Assembly (NCBI GenBank): GCA_029844215.1 | Contig: CM056736.1 | Span: 20,769,501-20,833,500 of the forward strand | Origin: Przewalskia tangutica | Lineage: Eukaryota; Streptophyta; Magnoliopsida; Solanales; Solanaceae | Direction: 5' to 3' | DNA: 64,000 nucleotides | Shown: one piece after another, positions 35,000-46,727 of the stretch | Layout of the letters: every line of letters begins with the position of its first letter | Position numbering within the stretch: the stretch's first letter is position 1 | Notes under the pieces: generated by a model | What the model saw: the letters and a program-made list of their open reading frames with translations, nothing else | The model's database searches: none | What the model was told of the DNA's origin: nothing | Program-made: the position numbers and the translations under genes

Positions 35000-35715
35000 C
35001 TGTTGCAGAATTTGAACACATGAAGAGAATTTCATATGCTTCAGCTATAGGATCAATCAAGTATGTCATGACCTGTATGAGGCCAGATATGGCCTATGCA
35101 CTTAGTATGACTTGCAAATTCCAGTAGAATCCTGGGGAAGAACACTGGAAAGTGGTCAAGAGTATTCTTAAGTATCTTAGACGAACTAAAGAATATTTCT
35201 TAGTTTATGGTGGACAAGAGAAGCTAGTGGCTACTGGGTACACTGATGCTAACTTCCAGACATATCTTGATGACTTCAAGTCTCAGTCTGGATATACCTT
35301 CATTTTCAATAGTGGAGCAGTGAGTTGGAAAAGTTCCAAACAAGCGACAACTACAGATTCAACAATTGAAGTTGAGTACATTGCTGGATCGAAAGCTGGT
35401 AAAGAAGCTGTCGCGATATCCGAGTTCCTGAAGGAACTAGGGGTTGTTCCAAGTGTCACTTGTCCAATAACGATTTATTGTGACAACACTGGTTCAATTG
35501 CGCAAACTAAGGAACCAAGATCAACAAACATAAATAAGCATGTACCAAGGAAATACCACATACTCAAGGAGATGGTGAAAACTAAAGAAATAAGATTAGA
35601 CTATATTCCCGCAGATGATAATCTAGCTGACTCATTTACTAAACCATTAAGCTTAGTTAAGCATAATGGTCATTTTGAAAATATGGGTATTAGATACATT
35701 GGAGATTGGCTCTAG
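35000..35715 (+). pseudogene. Copia-D RNase H
   Basis: A long open frame from 35152 encodes the RNase H domain: 'KSILKYLRRTKEYFLVYGG', 'TGYTDANFQTYLDDFKSQSG', 'SGAVSWKSSKQATT', 'VEYIAGSKAGKEAV' and 'IYCDNTGSIAQTKEP', ending 'DYIPADDNLADSFTKPL'. The preceding 'MRPDMAYALSMT' segment lies just upstream and is followed by a TAG where Gln is usual. This is the best preserved domain of the element. It stops a few bases before the polypurine tract. Confidence 0.88.
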
Positions 35716-35729
35716 GCCAAGTGGGAGAT

Positions 35730-37519
35730 TGAAAGTATATATGTCCTAGAGACAATCATTATTAGGGACAAATGTACTTGAACACATTTGTATTATTAAT
35801 AAGATTAATATATTTGTGGCATTTGTGATTATTGAATTATTATTTGATTGTTTATAATTATTCATTAATGTGCATCCCTTGAGCTTACGTTGACATTAAT
35901 ATACTGAGATATTGATGATAGAGCGTAACTCTCAAAGTAGCCTCGACTAATGATCATCGAGATTGAGATATCAATGATATGTTATAAGTCGACATGTGGT
36001 CTGCATCACATTCTAATGTTGTATGTCTCACATGCTACTAGTAATGGTTACTAGTGATGGATACATGAATACTTTTGGAAAGTATTGGTATACCCTGTTG
36101 ATAAACTATTTGTTATATATGTCTAAAGTATTATCAGCGTGTGGGAGATAAAGGTCCTTTGACTTGAGGTTAATACGCACTTTGTTTATAGAGTAATGTA
36201 CTTTGACTCTGTCCTAAGCTTAAACTCCTCATAGGATAAAATACAACTTGTGTTGGGTACATTATGATGTAAACTAAGGTGGTAGTTGAGCCAAGAATAG
36301 GATTCATTCCTCGATTGGATATTCGAGAGAGCACTCAACTTCTCAATGATATTAGGTCGACCAAGTCATTGGCCAATGCAAAAGACATATTTAGAATATG
36401 GTCTAGTTGTCGACTAATATATATGAGATAAAATGATCAAGTCATTTGGATAGATACATGACAAATCTTAAGCCTGATCGAGTGTGTCACGAATGAAAGA
36501 AATTTATCATCTCACATAAAGGTTATATTTACTGGATTTATGTAAACGTACGTCACATATTGAGTTCGTCGTACGGCGCAGTCTAGGAGTTCCGTATGGA
36601 CCTTAATCGGATCAGTGTTGATATGTGAAGGCCTAGCGTACAAAAACACTTTTTAAATTCCCGATAGAAAGAGATTTCGCTAATGAAAAAGCCTTTAATG
36701 CTTTGGAAACTGGGTTTTTCTACTTCATATTTAATATTTATTTAATATGAATATTTTGCGAGTTGTTTATTTCAAGAATAGGCTGGACCAACCAGTTATA
36801 TCCTTTTCCGTTACGTTATAAGTAGGAAAAGGGTCACAGTATGTCGATTGTTTTTTCGATCTAAGGGTGTATTGAGAAAGTATTAAATATTCGATTTGGA
36901 ATCGAGATATTTAAATTGATAATAACTATGGGATAATTTCTATTTGATGGAAATTATTTAATTAAATCAAAATTTGATTTTGGATTTAATTAAACGTGTT
37001 GAATATATATATATTGATGAAACAGGGCGTAAAGAGCCGCAACTCCGACCCGCGATGCGACGCCTACTGGGCTGAGGCACAACGCCGACCCGACAGTGGG
37101 TCAGTCTGCCCACTGTATCTCAATTTTTGGGTTAGGTTTGGAGCCCAATCCTAATCCATTTTGTGACCTAAAATCAACTATAAACACATCACTAAACCTT
37201 ATTATCAAAATACTAATTCAAAACCATTCTCCAGACTTAGAGTTTAGAAAAGAAATTCTCTCAAACATCTGTCAAGATTTTCTGGCTTTCTTGACAGAGG
37301 AATACACTTTAGCATAGTGCTTGCAATCGAAGGGATAACTGTGTGTAATCCCTAAGTAAAGATTCCAGATAAATAATTTGTAAATTTTATTGTTTAAGTC
37401 TTTACAGGTTTTCAATTGTCATATAATCATACCAGATGAAATTGTTGGGTAAGTAAACTAAATTTTTTAAACTTTCGTTGTGCATTACTTATGTGTTTTG
37501 AACCCAACAAAACCCTACA
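35730..37519 (+). repeat. Copia-D 3' LTR (1,790 bp)
   Basis: Starts TGAAAGTATATATGTCC after AAGTGGGAGAT and ends 'acaaaaccctaca'. It matches the 5' LTR except for about 190 extra bases near 36640-36830 and point differences. Confidence 0.9.
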
Positions 37520-37790
37520 TTCCGATCTCTCCTGAACATGTCAACAAGTCCAAAATATATAATAAACCTACGGGAAGCCTCAAATCATACGACAACACCC
37601 TAATACTCAAAATAGGGTCGGGTTCCTCAATTTAGCTTTTAAGCCTCCTAAAATAAGATTGTGTTAAAGAACCTTCCGAGCCCCTCGAGTTTCAACCGAG
37701 CCATCCCACAGTTCAAATACAAAGCTATATCCAAACCATCCATCACAGAATAGAGTACAAATGCTCAAAATGGAGGTTTGAGTTGTTACA
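37520..37790 (-). mobile_element. Second Gypsy LTR family, part 2
   Basis: The first five bases TTCCG are the right copy of the Copia-D target duplication. The segment ends 'ttgagttgttaca' at 37790, which on the minus strand is an LTR start (TGTAACAACTC). It is the other half of the sequence at 27409-28128. Confidence 0.7.
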
Positions 37791-38924
37791 ATCCGACCTA
37801 CAATTTTATTAGATTCTTTTAAATAATGTAATTTTTATTTATTTACTAGTTCTTTAATCCTAATTTATGTGAGTCATTATCATTTTTAATTTATTTTAAA
37901 AAGAATGCCAGTTTTATAGTTATAAATAATTTAACTTCTAATTTTTTAGTTTGCCTCGAGAAGATTTATTGTCGCACAAATATCTAATACTTGTTTTTAA
38001 TCACTAATTTCAAATTTCTTTAAACTGTCAGCCTAATCAAATAGTGCTATATAAATTGGGATGGGATAGAGAGAGTACTAGTATGTTTCAACAAAGAAAT
38101 AGAGAGTTTTATAAATCATTAATGTAAATAAATTTTTACGACATTAAGTTATCCAAAGGATATCTAAAGGTAAACTTTTTAAAAATGTAGAATTTGAAAT
38201 CTAAGTGCTACCACAGGTAAAATTAATTTATGATGCAAAAATGTCAAAATTGATCTCTTATGTTTGAGGATAGGTTTAAGATAATCCTTTAAGTATGCAT
38301 TAAACAATTTTAATTCTTTTTAATTTGCTAAAAGTTAACACTTTTAATCTACATCAAATATTTAATATTTTGTATTCGTTAAATTTGACGAAAATAATAA
38401 GAAGAAGGTAAAGATTTAATCATAAACACCAAAAAAGGTCCACCAAACCTTAAAATATGGACAGAAAAAGTTGCACTAAACTCTATAAATAAAAAAAAAA
38501 AGTAGAAATTATAAAAATTATACCTCTAAATATGAGTTCCTACTAATTTTATTTTATATATCTTACGGACATAATATGATATAATATCTAAAAGAGACTA
38601 AAAATATTAATCATTATGTTACTATTAATAATAAATAATAGTGGCACTGAGAATAATAGTATTTGATTATTGATACCTTTGAAATTTTCTGTTAAGCTAC
38701 AAAAATAGGATCCATGTATATATGTATATTTTTCGTTTGAAAATGTTGTTGCTGAAATTTGCATATTTATTTCCTGATTCCTTGAAGATTAATTTTATGG
38801 TTATTTGGATTGTCTTCGGCTTTATTTTTGGTTAAAATCAGACGTGATTATATTTTACATGCTCATTGTAATTAAATTTGCTAACCATCGGAAGTGGTAA
38901 GGTTTGTGATTATAATTGAAAATA
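37791..38924. other. AT-rich spacer with MITE-like trace
   Basis: No gene is seen. Around 37860-38075 'ttatgtgagtcattatcatt' and 'tataaattgggatgggatag' plus 'agagagtacta' resemble a worn Stowaway-like repeat. An A run 'aaaaaaaaaaagtag' lies near 38490. Confidence 0.5.
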
Positions 38925-39155
38925 TGTTAGAGAATTTTTTTATATATTTATTGTAAACGTGTAAATATAGGAAATAATATATTCCCTACCTATAATTAGA
39001 ATATTTCCATATATTATGTAAATATAATTATGGTAAGACTAGGATTCCTCTTTTATATACGTTTAGGATTCCTATTGTATAAGAGATGAACATTATACTC
39101 TACATATACCTTGATATTAATGAAAGACTCCAATGGATATTAATATCATTTAACA
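38925..39155 (+). repeat. Copia-A 5' LTR (about 231 bp)
   Basis: Begins at a TGTTAGAG and ends 'catttaaca' directly before TGGTATCA (primer site from 39156). The start is the best TG available; no 3' LTR exists for comparison. Confidence 0.65.
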
Positions 39156-39294
39156 TGGTATCAAAAGCCTAGAAAGAAAAATTCTAGAATTTTTCTACCA
39201 AGCAGCCCCCCCCCCCCCTCGGGCATCTCACCGTGGCGCCTCCCTCTCTCTACCCAAATTCTTGGTTTTTCTTCTCCATTCCTCTATTCTCTAA

Positions 39295-39984
39295 ATGGAT
39301 ACTCAGGATTCTTCAGATGTCCTTGACGCATCTTCCTCCACAAATCCCACCACCAAGTCATCACATTTTTTTCATCCCGCCCTAACTGTTTCCAACATCA
39401 AGAACCATATCCCTATCCTTCTTGATCAAGAAAACAGTCAGTATTCTCCCTGGGTTGAACTGTTTCGCAATCATGCATGTCTCTATAACGTGCTTGATCA
39501 TATTGATGACAAAATTTCGCGCCCTCAGGAGGTTGATGATTCTACTTGGCGTCGTCTAGACGCTGGCGTCAAACAGTGGATATATGATAGTATCTCTCAG
39601 GATCTGCTCCTTACTATCATGAAATCTGACTCCACAGCCCTTGACTTGTGGAATCGTTTGGAGGAAATTTTTCAGGACAACAAGCACACTCGTGTCGTGT
39701 ATTTGGAAGAACAATTCAACAAAACACGTCTTGAAAACTTCTCTAATGTTTCTGAGTACTGCAAGCAACGTAAACTTCTAGCGGGTCAACTTTCCAACGT
39801 CGGCACGCCTGTTACTGACGCTAAAATGGTGCTCCAAATGATTGCAGGCCTTACTAAGGGCGAATATGATACTTTGGCCACCATGATCCAACAGGCAGAT
39901 CCACCACCAAGTTTTAACAAAGCTCGCTCAAAATTGTTGCTCGAAGAAACCCATCGTGCTAAGCAGGATGAACACGCCCAGTAG
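39295..39984 (+). CDS. Copia-A gag (open frame, element defective)
   Basis: A 229-codon open frame starts at ATG 39295. It has the gag opening 'FHPALTVSNIKNHIPILLDQ' at about residues 27-46, 'YSPWVELFRNHACLYNVLDHI', 'WIYDSISQDLLLTIM' and 'YCKQRKLLAGQLSNVGTPVT', ending 'KLLLEETHRAKQDEHAQ' at TAG. These are conserved features of the retrotransposon gag (UBN2-type) of this group. After the stop, the frame continues (39985-40133) with an Arg/Gly-rich tail ('GKGGKGRGGRGGHGRG') in place of a zinc knuckle. In active relatives gag packages RNA; this copy lacks pol, so it has no autonomous role. Confidence 0.85.
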   Translation: MDTQDSSDVLDASSSTNPTTKSSHFFHPALTVSNIKNHIPILLDQENSQYSPWVELFRNHACLYNVLDHIDDKISRPQEVDDSTWRRLDAGVKQWIYDSISQDLLLTIMKSDSTALDLWNRLEEIFQDNKHTRVVYLEEQFNKTRLENFSNVSEYCKQRKLLAGQLSNVGTPVTDAKMVLQMIAGLTKGEYDTLATMIQQADPPPSFNKARSKLLLEETHRAKQDEHAQ

Positions 39985-40346
39985 GTGTTAACTGTCGACT
40001 CGCAACCCCAAGATCAGAAGCCACCGAAAAACTCCCAACAGCGGCAGGGCCGCGACGGCAAGGGTGGAAAAGGCCGCGGCGGTAGAGGAGGCCATGGTCG
40101 TGGCGCGGTCGCGGCCAACGTAACCAAAGAATAAAGAGATCGCAGAACAACTGGGCCGACCCGCCGAGTTCGTCTACGCCGCAACGCCTCCGTCTGATGC
40201 GCGGTGCCCGATGCGACCGTGGCGCCCACCCGAGCGAAGGTCCATTCCAGCAATGACCTACAATCTGTATTCTTACCCTGGTTTGTTGGGGCCCGCTCTA
40301 GCCTCGCAGCAGGCCCACTTCATGCAGGGTCAGATCCCGCAGCCCT

Positions 40347-40351
40347 CCTCC
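40347..40351. repeat. Target-site duplication CCTCC, left
   Basis: CCTCC before the LTR start TG at 40352, repeated at 53340-53344 after the final CA of the second LTR. Confidence 0.95.
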
Positions 40352-43300
40352 TGTCGCGCCCTTTTCCGGCCGCGGCATTCTAAAATATAAATAGCGAACC
40401 CTGCTCAAAGTGCAAATGTTAGAAAATAAATAAAATGCTATTAATGTTCAAAAATGCTTAAAGGTTTTAAAAATGCTAAAGGATGCCAAAATTGCAAAAG
40501 AGGCTAAAAGTGCAAAAGAGTGCTAAAATGCTAAAGGGTTGCTAGAATGCTAAGGGTTCGCGGAGTCGCCACCTAATTAGTTTGGGTAAGTTAGGACACC
40601 TAAATGTTTAACTAGTTTAAAGTGAAACATTAACTCCATTTTATGGTCTGCTAAATTTAGTGAGATTCTGGGTAAGGGTTCTTTATTAATCTAGAGGGAA
40701 GGGGTTAGGCACCCTCTAAGATCCGCTAACTTGCGGTTGTCCTGCCAAACCTAGGGTAATTATTATGCTAAGAGTGTAATGCATGTCTTGAAAAGTATTT
40801 AAGTAAAAATATGGGAAGTATTTTTTGCTAGCATAAAAATGTGAGATTTTGTTTTAAAATATATAAAGCTAGTTCTAGCTAAAATATTATTATGCGTAAA
40901 GATGATTTATGCATTTATGACGCGCCAGATAAGATACATGTGTTGTAATAATGCAAAATCTTATTATGACAAAATGTATACTTATAAAAATAAGATGTGA
41001 AATATCTATTATGCAAAGGCTAGCAAAATAATTTTTAATTATGAATGTTAGTAAGGGTTTATGAAGAAATTCATTTATTATGCTAAGGATTTAATAGAGT
41101 GACACTTTAACTACGTGGATACTTAATGTCATTTAGTATGGCTTAGGCAATGTATAACTAGTCATAAGAATAACTAATTTAAGAAAAAGTGAATTTCTAG
41201 CGTCAGGCCCAAAGTTTAATTATTCTAAATGTGTTACTAATAGTGTAATGTTAGACAAATAATTACAACAAATAATAGGGGGGAGGATATGAATTAATAA
41301 GTGACTCGAGGAAACGGCGAGGCCATCTCGCCTATGGTTTTGGAGTTGGTGGTGCGGAGGTAAAGATGCACATAGATGTAGGTCCTTGTTTGTTGCATCT
41401 TGTGATGAGTCTCGTAATGAGATTGCTCCAATGCGTTTTCATGTAAAACGAGAAGAAAAAGATTAGTATACACCCAAGTTGTAATTGATACAAATAATTA
41501 GGACGAGCACATATGTTCACTATATAAATATGTCACAATGACCCAAGAAAATAAAGGAAGCGGCAACGGTTTGGGCCCTGAGATCTGGCGATTAAGCGAA
41601 ATGCGAAAAAGGGCCCCAAAACATACAACCTAAATTATAGGTCGAGCAATTCAATAGCTGCACAATCAAAACGATCCGCACTTTGAAATCAATGGACTTA
41701 ACAAACAAGGACAGGAAGACATGCTTAGACAATGCCAACTTACATTTAAAACAGAGAAGGGCCACTGTAATATAGGTTTATTAAAGACAGTACGCGAAGC
41801 AATCAATTGGGAAATAAATCAATTTATAAAGCTTTGAATGCCAATTTAGACATATATGATCATGTTTAAACTGTTTTATTAACACCAATACATCAATTTC
41901 AGGCTCCTTACTAACATGGGTATTATGTAGACCAATTTAACAGACTGATAGGAGACATTATATCTTTGTCATGGACCTATTTTAAGATTCAACAAAGTAG
42001 AGCTAAATATGCAGTCATGTTAACAGACATGCAGATCAGAAAGTAAATAAACAAACATCCTGAGATGACATACACACAATATTTAAAGTATATGTGGTAT
42101 ACTTAGATGTATGCAAAGATATACAACCTTGATATGCACCTTGTATATATCTAAACTCCTACATTTTATGTATCTTTGAAACATCATTGTAAGTTTAGTA
42201 AATCCGAGAGAAACAGGCCAGCACAAGCAGGTTAAACATTAATTAATATAATGGAAGATGGATGGATATCCCACATGATTCAAGGCAAACAATATTTAAT
42301 CAACTATGCATAAAAACCTGCAACAAACAGGTAGCGAGACAGATTTCTTGGCGTGATCCAAGTAAAACAAAGTCGAACCTAAATGGACTCCCTCAACATA
42401 TCGAGACTTGAAATTAAATGAGACATAACTCAATAGGTTTCCAACTAAGCCTGCTAGAAAATATACTCACAAAAGACCATTGCTTGTATGATTACATCTA
42501 AGTCTAAATCCTAGCACTATCTGACTCAAACCAGTAGCCAAACCAGTGATCATACTGGTATAAAACGAATAGCTATCATTCATATATGGTTGGACAGATT
42601 ATGAACTTTATTATCCAGAAATGATGAGTTTAAAACATCTCTTAACTAAACAGTCGACCAAACAATACTTATAACCAGTTTTGACATACTAAACTAACTC
42701 GTAGAGAACTTAATCACGATACCATAATATATTTAATAGGCGAAACAAAATAAGCAGGAAACAATGTCAACTAACTAGCCAAATCGGATATACAAATATA
42801 GAACCCATATCAAACACACAATAATAACAAAGCGAAAGGATAATGTGTTTACCTTCTCCTGACAGCGACCCGGGGCAGCGTATCAAGTCGTCGGAGCCAC
42901 TCGACGGGTTTTGGGCTTTGCGATGCGAAACAGAGGGGAAGGTTTTGCTTGCTGATTTGTGGCTGGAATTGAAGTAAGGGGGATTCGAATTACCTATTGC
43001 GATGCTAGGGGCCTAGGTACGGGCCCCACAATTCCGATGCTGTCGATTCTCCTCGTGAGCTCTGTCCTACGAGTTGTTGGCTTGTTATTGGACTCATACG
43101 AGTTGTTATCGCTGCTATTGGACTCCTCTGAGTTATTGATTGTTGCTATTGGACTCCTCTGAACCCTTCCCTACTCTGTGTTCGACTGATGCCCTCAATC
43201 GATGTTCTCCCCGATATGCTCTTGCCACTCTACGTGTTCGACTGCATGTCCCTTTTATAGCCCAATTCTAGGTTCTAATATTGGTAGGTAAATAAAGGCT

Positions 43301-44445
43301 GATTGAGTGATTCAGTAAGAGAATCCCCCCTGATTTCGTGCTGATTCTTACTGGGATTCGCTTATTCGTTTTAGGTAAGATTTTGTGTATGATTTGGTTA
43401 AGGAAAGAAATCGTTCGAGAAGGTGCATGGGTAAGGAAAGCTGGCTAGGGTGCGTGGGGAAAGGGAAGCCCGGATTCTCCGGCGAGAAATCCGGGCGGCG
43501 ACGAATGAGGTTTTCTAGGGTTTCGTTATTTTCAAAGGGGGCTGAACGATGGGGAGGTGTCGAAGATGATATGGGAAAAGGGCTGGGGGAATAAAGGCTG
43601 GTGAGTTGGGCTTGCGGGTGGGCTGTGCGGGTGTGGGCTAGCGGGTTAGGCTGAGTGGGCTGCGTTGGGCGTGGGTAATTGGGCTGGGTAGTGTTATAAT
43701 TATTTAGGGTATTAGATTAGTTAAGTTATTTAATTAGTTGGAGTTAGTTTTAAAGTATTAGGTATTTAATTTTAGGTGCTTAATTAGTTAATTAATTTTT
43801 AGGCTAGTTAATTAATTAGCTAATTAATTCTAGGCAAGTGTATTAATTAATTAGTGATAACTTAAATTAACAAATGTGATTAAAATAATTAGGTGCTTCA
43901 TTAATCTAATTATAATAAATAAATGCGGGCGTGCTATTTAATTAATGCTCAATACTTTAGAATGCGACGCTATTATTTAAAATCTTATTATTATGCATTA
44001 TTGCAAAATTAAAATTGAATTGAGTTTATATTAAATTACTTAAATGCCGAATGCAAGTACGATATTTAATAATTGTTTAAAGCCTTATAAATGCGACGCT
44101 ATTAAAATGCATATATTAGATTAAAATTGATTTTTAAATTACAAATGATTACTAATAAATGCGGCTATGCTACCTGACACGACATTATCGCTAAATTATT
44201 TATTTTATGCATTTATTAATTATTTAAGAATTACGACAAAGCTTAAAGTTAATTAATGCGGGCGCGAGACTCTAAGTGCTTGAAACTCTACGTAAGATGC
44301 GATGCCATTATTAAATTAATTATTTATGCCTGTATTTATGTTTTATTGTTGTATTTTATTATAAAAATCTTAAAAATTATTTTACAAAATTAGTGTAATT
44401 TTATAGTTAATGGCTGGACGGGAGGGTCAAAATTGGGTGTCAACA
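40352..44445 (-). repeat. Ogre-like LTR, left copy (4,094 bp; 3' LTR)
   Basis: Runs from TGTCGCGCCCTTTTCC to GGGTGTCAACA. The 43680-44445 section is very AT-rich with many 'taattaatt' words. The left 400 bases have repeated 'atgctaaa' words. No coding sequence is evident; open frames such as 42959-43162 and 43385-43594 are chance frames present in both copies. Confidence 0.95.
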
Positions 44446-44458
44446 GATGTCCCTCTTT
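44446..44458 (-). other. Polypurine tract of Ogre-like element
   Basis: On the minus strand AAAGAGGGACATC directly precedes the LTR start TGTTGACACCC; it would prime plus-strand DNA synthesis. Confidence 0.8.
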
Positions 44459-44559
44459 GTATGGAGATGATGGAAGAATCTTCGGACAAAGACGTTGACT
44501 CATAGCCAATTTTGTCTCGATCTTCAGATTTGCAAAAATGTTGGCGGTAGACAAGTGTG

Positions 44560-44760
44560 AAAATCAAAGCGTCGGTGTCGAGTTATGGCGACCTTTGGGA
44601 TACCACGTCAAAACACGAGCGGGCTAATGCGGACTGAAAGTTGTCGGTGTCGAGTTATGGCGACCTTTGGGCTACCATGGTCAAAACACGAGCGGGCTAG
44701 CGGGCTTAAAAGATGTCGGTGTCGAGTTATGATGACCTTTGGGCTATAATCTAAGTAAAA
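44560..44760. repeat. Three copies of a ~70-bp unit
   Basis: 'gtcggtgtcgagttatg' followed by 'gacctttggg' occurs at about 44573, 44642 and 44715. Confidence 0.85.
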
Positions 44761-45278
44761 AGAATATAAGCGGCTTGAACACAGGGTGTCTTGCTACGGC
44801 TTGTGGTCTTTGGGTTATATGGTGATGTGGAAGCGAGTGGGCCAAGCGGCAGGCTACGCGATCGTTGGGAAGGTTGGCCCGGCCAGTTGCCGGTTATTTG
44901 TAGAGAAAATCCACGTTGTGCTCCTGCTGCTGCATGCTGAGACTTGAACAAACGGTTAGTGCATAACTGTTAAGGCGAAATGATGATGCATAATTTAAAG
45001 TAATGCAACTGTGAGTAGAAAAGGTTATCCTGCAAAAATATGATGCCTGCTGTGTTGATGCGATCTTTGCAAATCTTTGTGATTTCGCCGCACTTGCGGG
45101 CGTGTTGCGATTGTGAATGCGGATACGTTGTCCTTGCTGCAATTGTCCCTGTAGACTAAAGCTCAAGAAAGAGTTAGTGCATAACTGCTAAGACAGAATA
45201 ATATATGAGAAAAAAAAAAAAATGCAATTATGAGAATAGAGAAATCGTCCCTGCGTAGATGTGATATGCTGACTTGTC

Positions 45279-45512
45279 GTCGTTTTCGGACTTGTCGTCG
45301 TTTTCGGACTTGGCGTCGTTTTCGGACCTGGCGTCGTTTTCGGACTTGTCGTCGTTTTCGGACTTGGCGTCGTTTTCGGACTTGGCGTCGTTTTTGGACT
45401 TGGCGTCGTTTTCGGACTTGGCGTCGTTTTTGGACTTGGCGTCGTTTTCGGACTTGACGTCGTTTTTGGACTTGGCGTCGTTTTCAGACTTGGCGTCGTT
45501 TTTTGACTTTTT
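45279..45512. repeat. 18-bp tandem array, about 13 copies
   Basis: The unit 'gtcgttttcggacttggc' is repeated about 13 times with single-base variants (ttcgg/tttgg, ggc/gtc/gac). Because 18 is divisible by three, several frames remain open and give six-residue peptide repeats. These are not proteins. Confidence 0.95.
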
Positions 45513-45525
45513 TCTGCTGCTCCTG

Positions 45526-45960
45526 TAGACTAAAGCTCAAAGAAGAGTTAGTGCATAACTGCTAAGACAGAATAATAAAGCATGAATGATAAAATGCAAT
45601 TTTGAGAACAGAGAAAATCTTCCTTGTGTAGATGTAATATGCTGATGATGGCGTCGTTTTCAGACTTCTTTGTCTTGATAACGTCGTTACTGGGCGATGT
45701 TCTTCTTGGCGTCGTTTTTGGACTTTTTGCTGCTGCTCCTGTAGACTAAAGCTCAAAGAAGAGTTAGTGCATAACTGCTAAGACAGAATAATAAAGCATG
45801 AATGATAAAAATGCAATTTTGAGAACAGAGAAAATCTTCCTTGTGTAGATGTAATATGCTGATGATGGCGTCGTTTTCGGACTTCTTTGTCTTGATAACG
45901 TCGTTACTGGGCGTGTTCTTCTTGGCGTCGTTGCGTGGACTCATTTGTCTTGATAACGTC
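45526..45960. repeat. Tandem ~215-bp duplication
   Basis: 'gtagactaaagctcaaagaa' through 'ttcttcttggcgtcgtt' occurs at about 45526-45740 and again from about 45741. A related, more diverged copy starts near 45152. Confidence 0.85.
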
Positions 45961-46625
45961 GTTACTGGGCGATATTCTTTCTTTGGCGTCGTTGCGTGGA
46001 CTTCTTGATCACGCGTCGTTATGCGGGCGATGTTCTTCTTTGGCGTCGTTGCGTAGACTTGTTGTGCTGATAACGTCATTGCCTGGACGTATTGCTGTTG
46101 GCGTCGTTGCATGGACTTGTTGATTACGTCGTTATGCGGGCGTGTTCTTCTTTGGCGTCGTTGCGTAGACTTCTTTGTCTTGCGATAACGTCGTTACTGG
46201 GCGTGTTCTTCTTTGGCGTCGTTGCGTAGACTTCTTTGTCTTGATAACGTCGTTATGCGGGCGTATTCTTCTTGGCGTCGTTGCGTGGACTTCTTGATTA
46301 CGTCGTTATGCGGGCGATGTTCTTCTTTGGCGTCGTTGCGTAGACTTCTTTGTCTTGATAACGTCGTTATGCGGGCGTATTCTTCTTTGGCGTCGTTGCG
46401 TGGACTTCTTTGTGCTAATAACGTCGTTACTGGGCGTGTTCTTCTTTGGCGTCGTTGCGTGGACTTGCGATCGCGTCGTTATGCGGGCGTGTTGTTGTTG
46501 GCGTCGTTGCGTGGACTTCTTTGTCTTGATAACGTCGTTACTGGGCGTATTCTTTGTTGGCGTCGTTGCGTAGACTTCTTTGTCTTGATAACGTCGTTAC
46601 TGGGCGTGTTCTTTGCTCGCGTAGA
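45860..46625. repeat. ~60-bp tandem array 'gcgtcgttgcgtggactt'
   Basis: About a dozen degenerate units of 50-65 bases combine 'ggcgtcgttgcgtggact', 'tctttgtcttgataacgtcg' and 'ttactgggcgtgttcttctt'. The open frames at 45935-46629 reflect the repeat and carry no domain. Confidence 0.9.
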
Positions 46626-46727
46626 ATAAATGCTCCTGACTAAGCTTGAGAAAGCGCGTTAGTGTATACCTGTTTAAACAAAATGATAAATATATAGAGA
46701 AGTGCAATTTTATGGATAGAGATGGCG

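Larger units (their letters stand above)
28129..37519 (+). mobile_element. Copia-D retrotransposon (9.4 kb, long LTRs)
   Basis: Two LTRs (28129-29726 and 35730-37519) enclose a primer site, long leader, gag, protease, integrase, RT and RNase H in copia order. The 3' polypurine tract is the AAGTGGGAGA at about 35719-35728. TTCCG duplications flank the element. All genes are broken by stops, mostly at Trp and Gln codons. The LTRs differ in length by about 190 bases owing to one block near 36640-36830. Confidence 0.92.

Noticed and set aside
43385..43594. Arg/Gly-rich open frame in the Ogre-like LTR
   Set aside because: It lies in LTR sequence and the corresponding place in the other LTR has small indels that break it. 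No domain is visible.
45230..45528. Two overlapping open frames with regular six-residue peptide repeats
   Set aside because: They are translations of an 18-bp tandem DNA array; the period is a multiple of three, so stops are avoided in several frames. No start context or domain supports a protein.
45860..46625. Regularly spaced repeats resembling a CRISPR array
   Set aside because: The units are contiguous and degenerate, have no unique spacers, and lie inside a plant retrotransposon.
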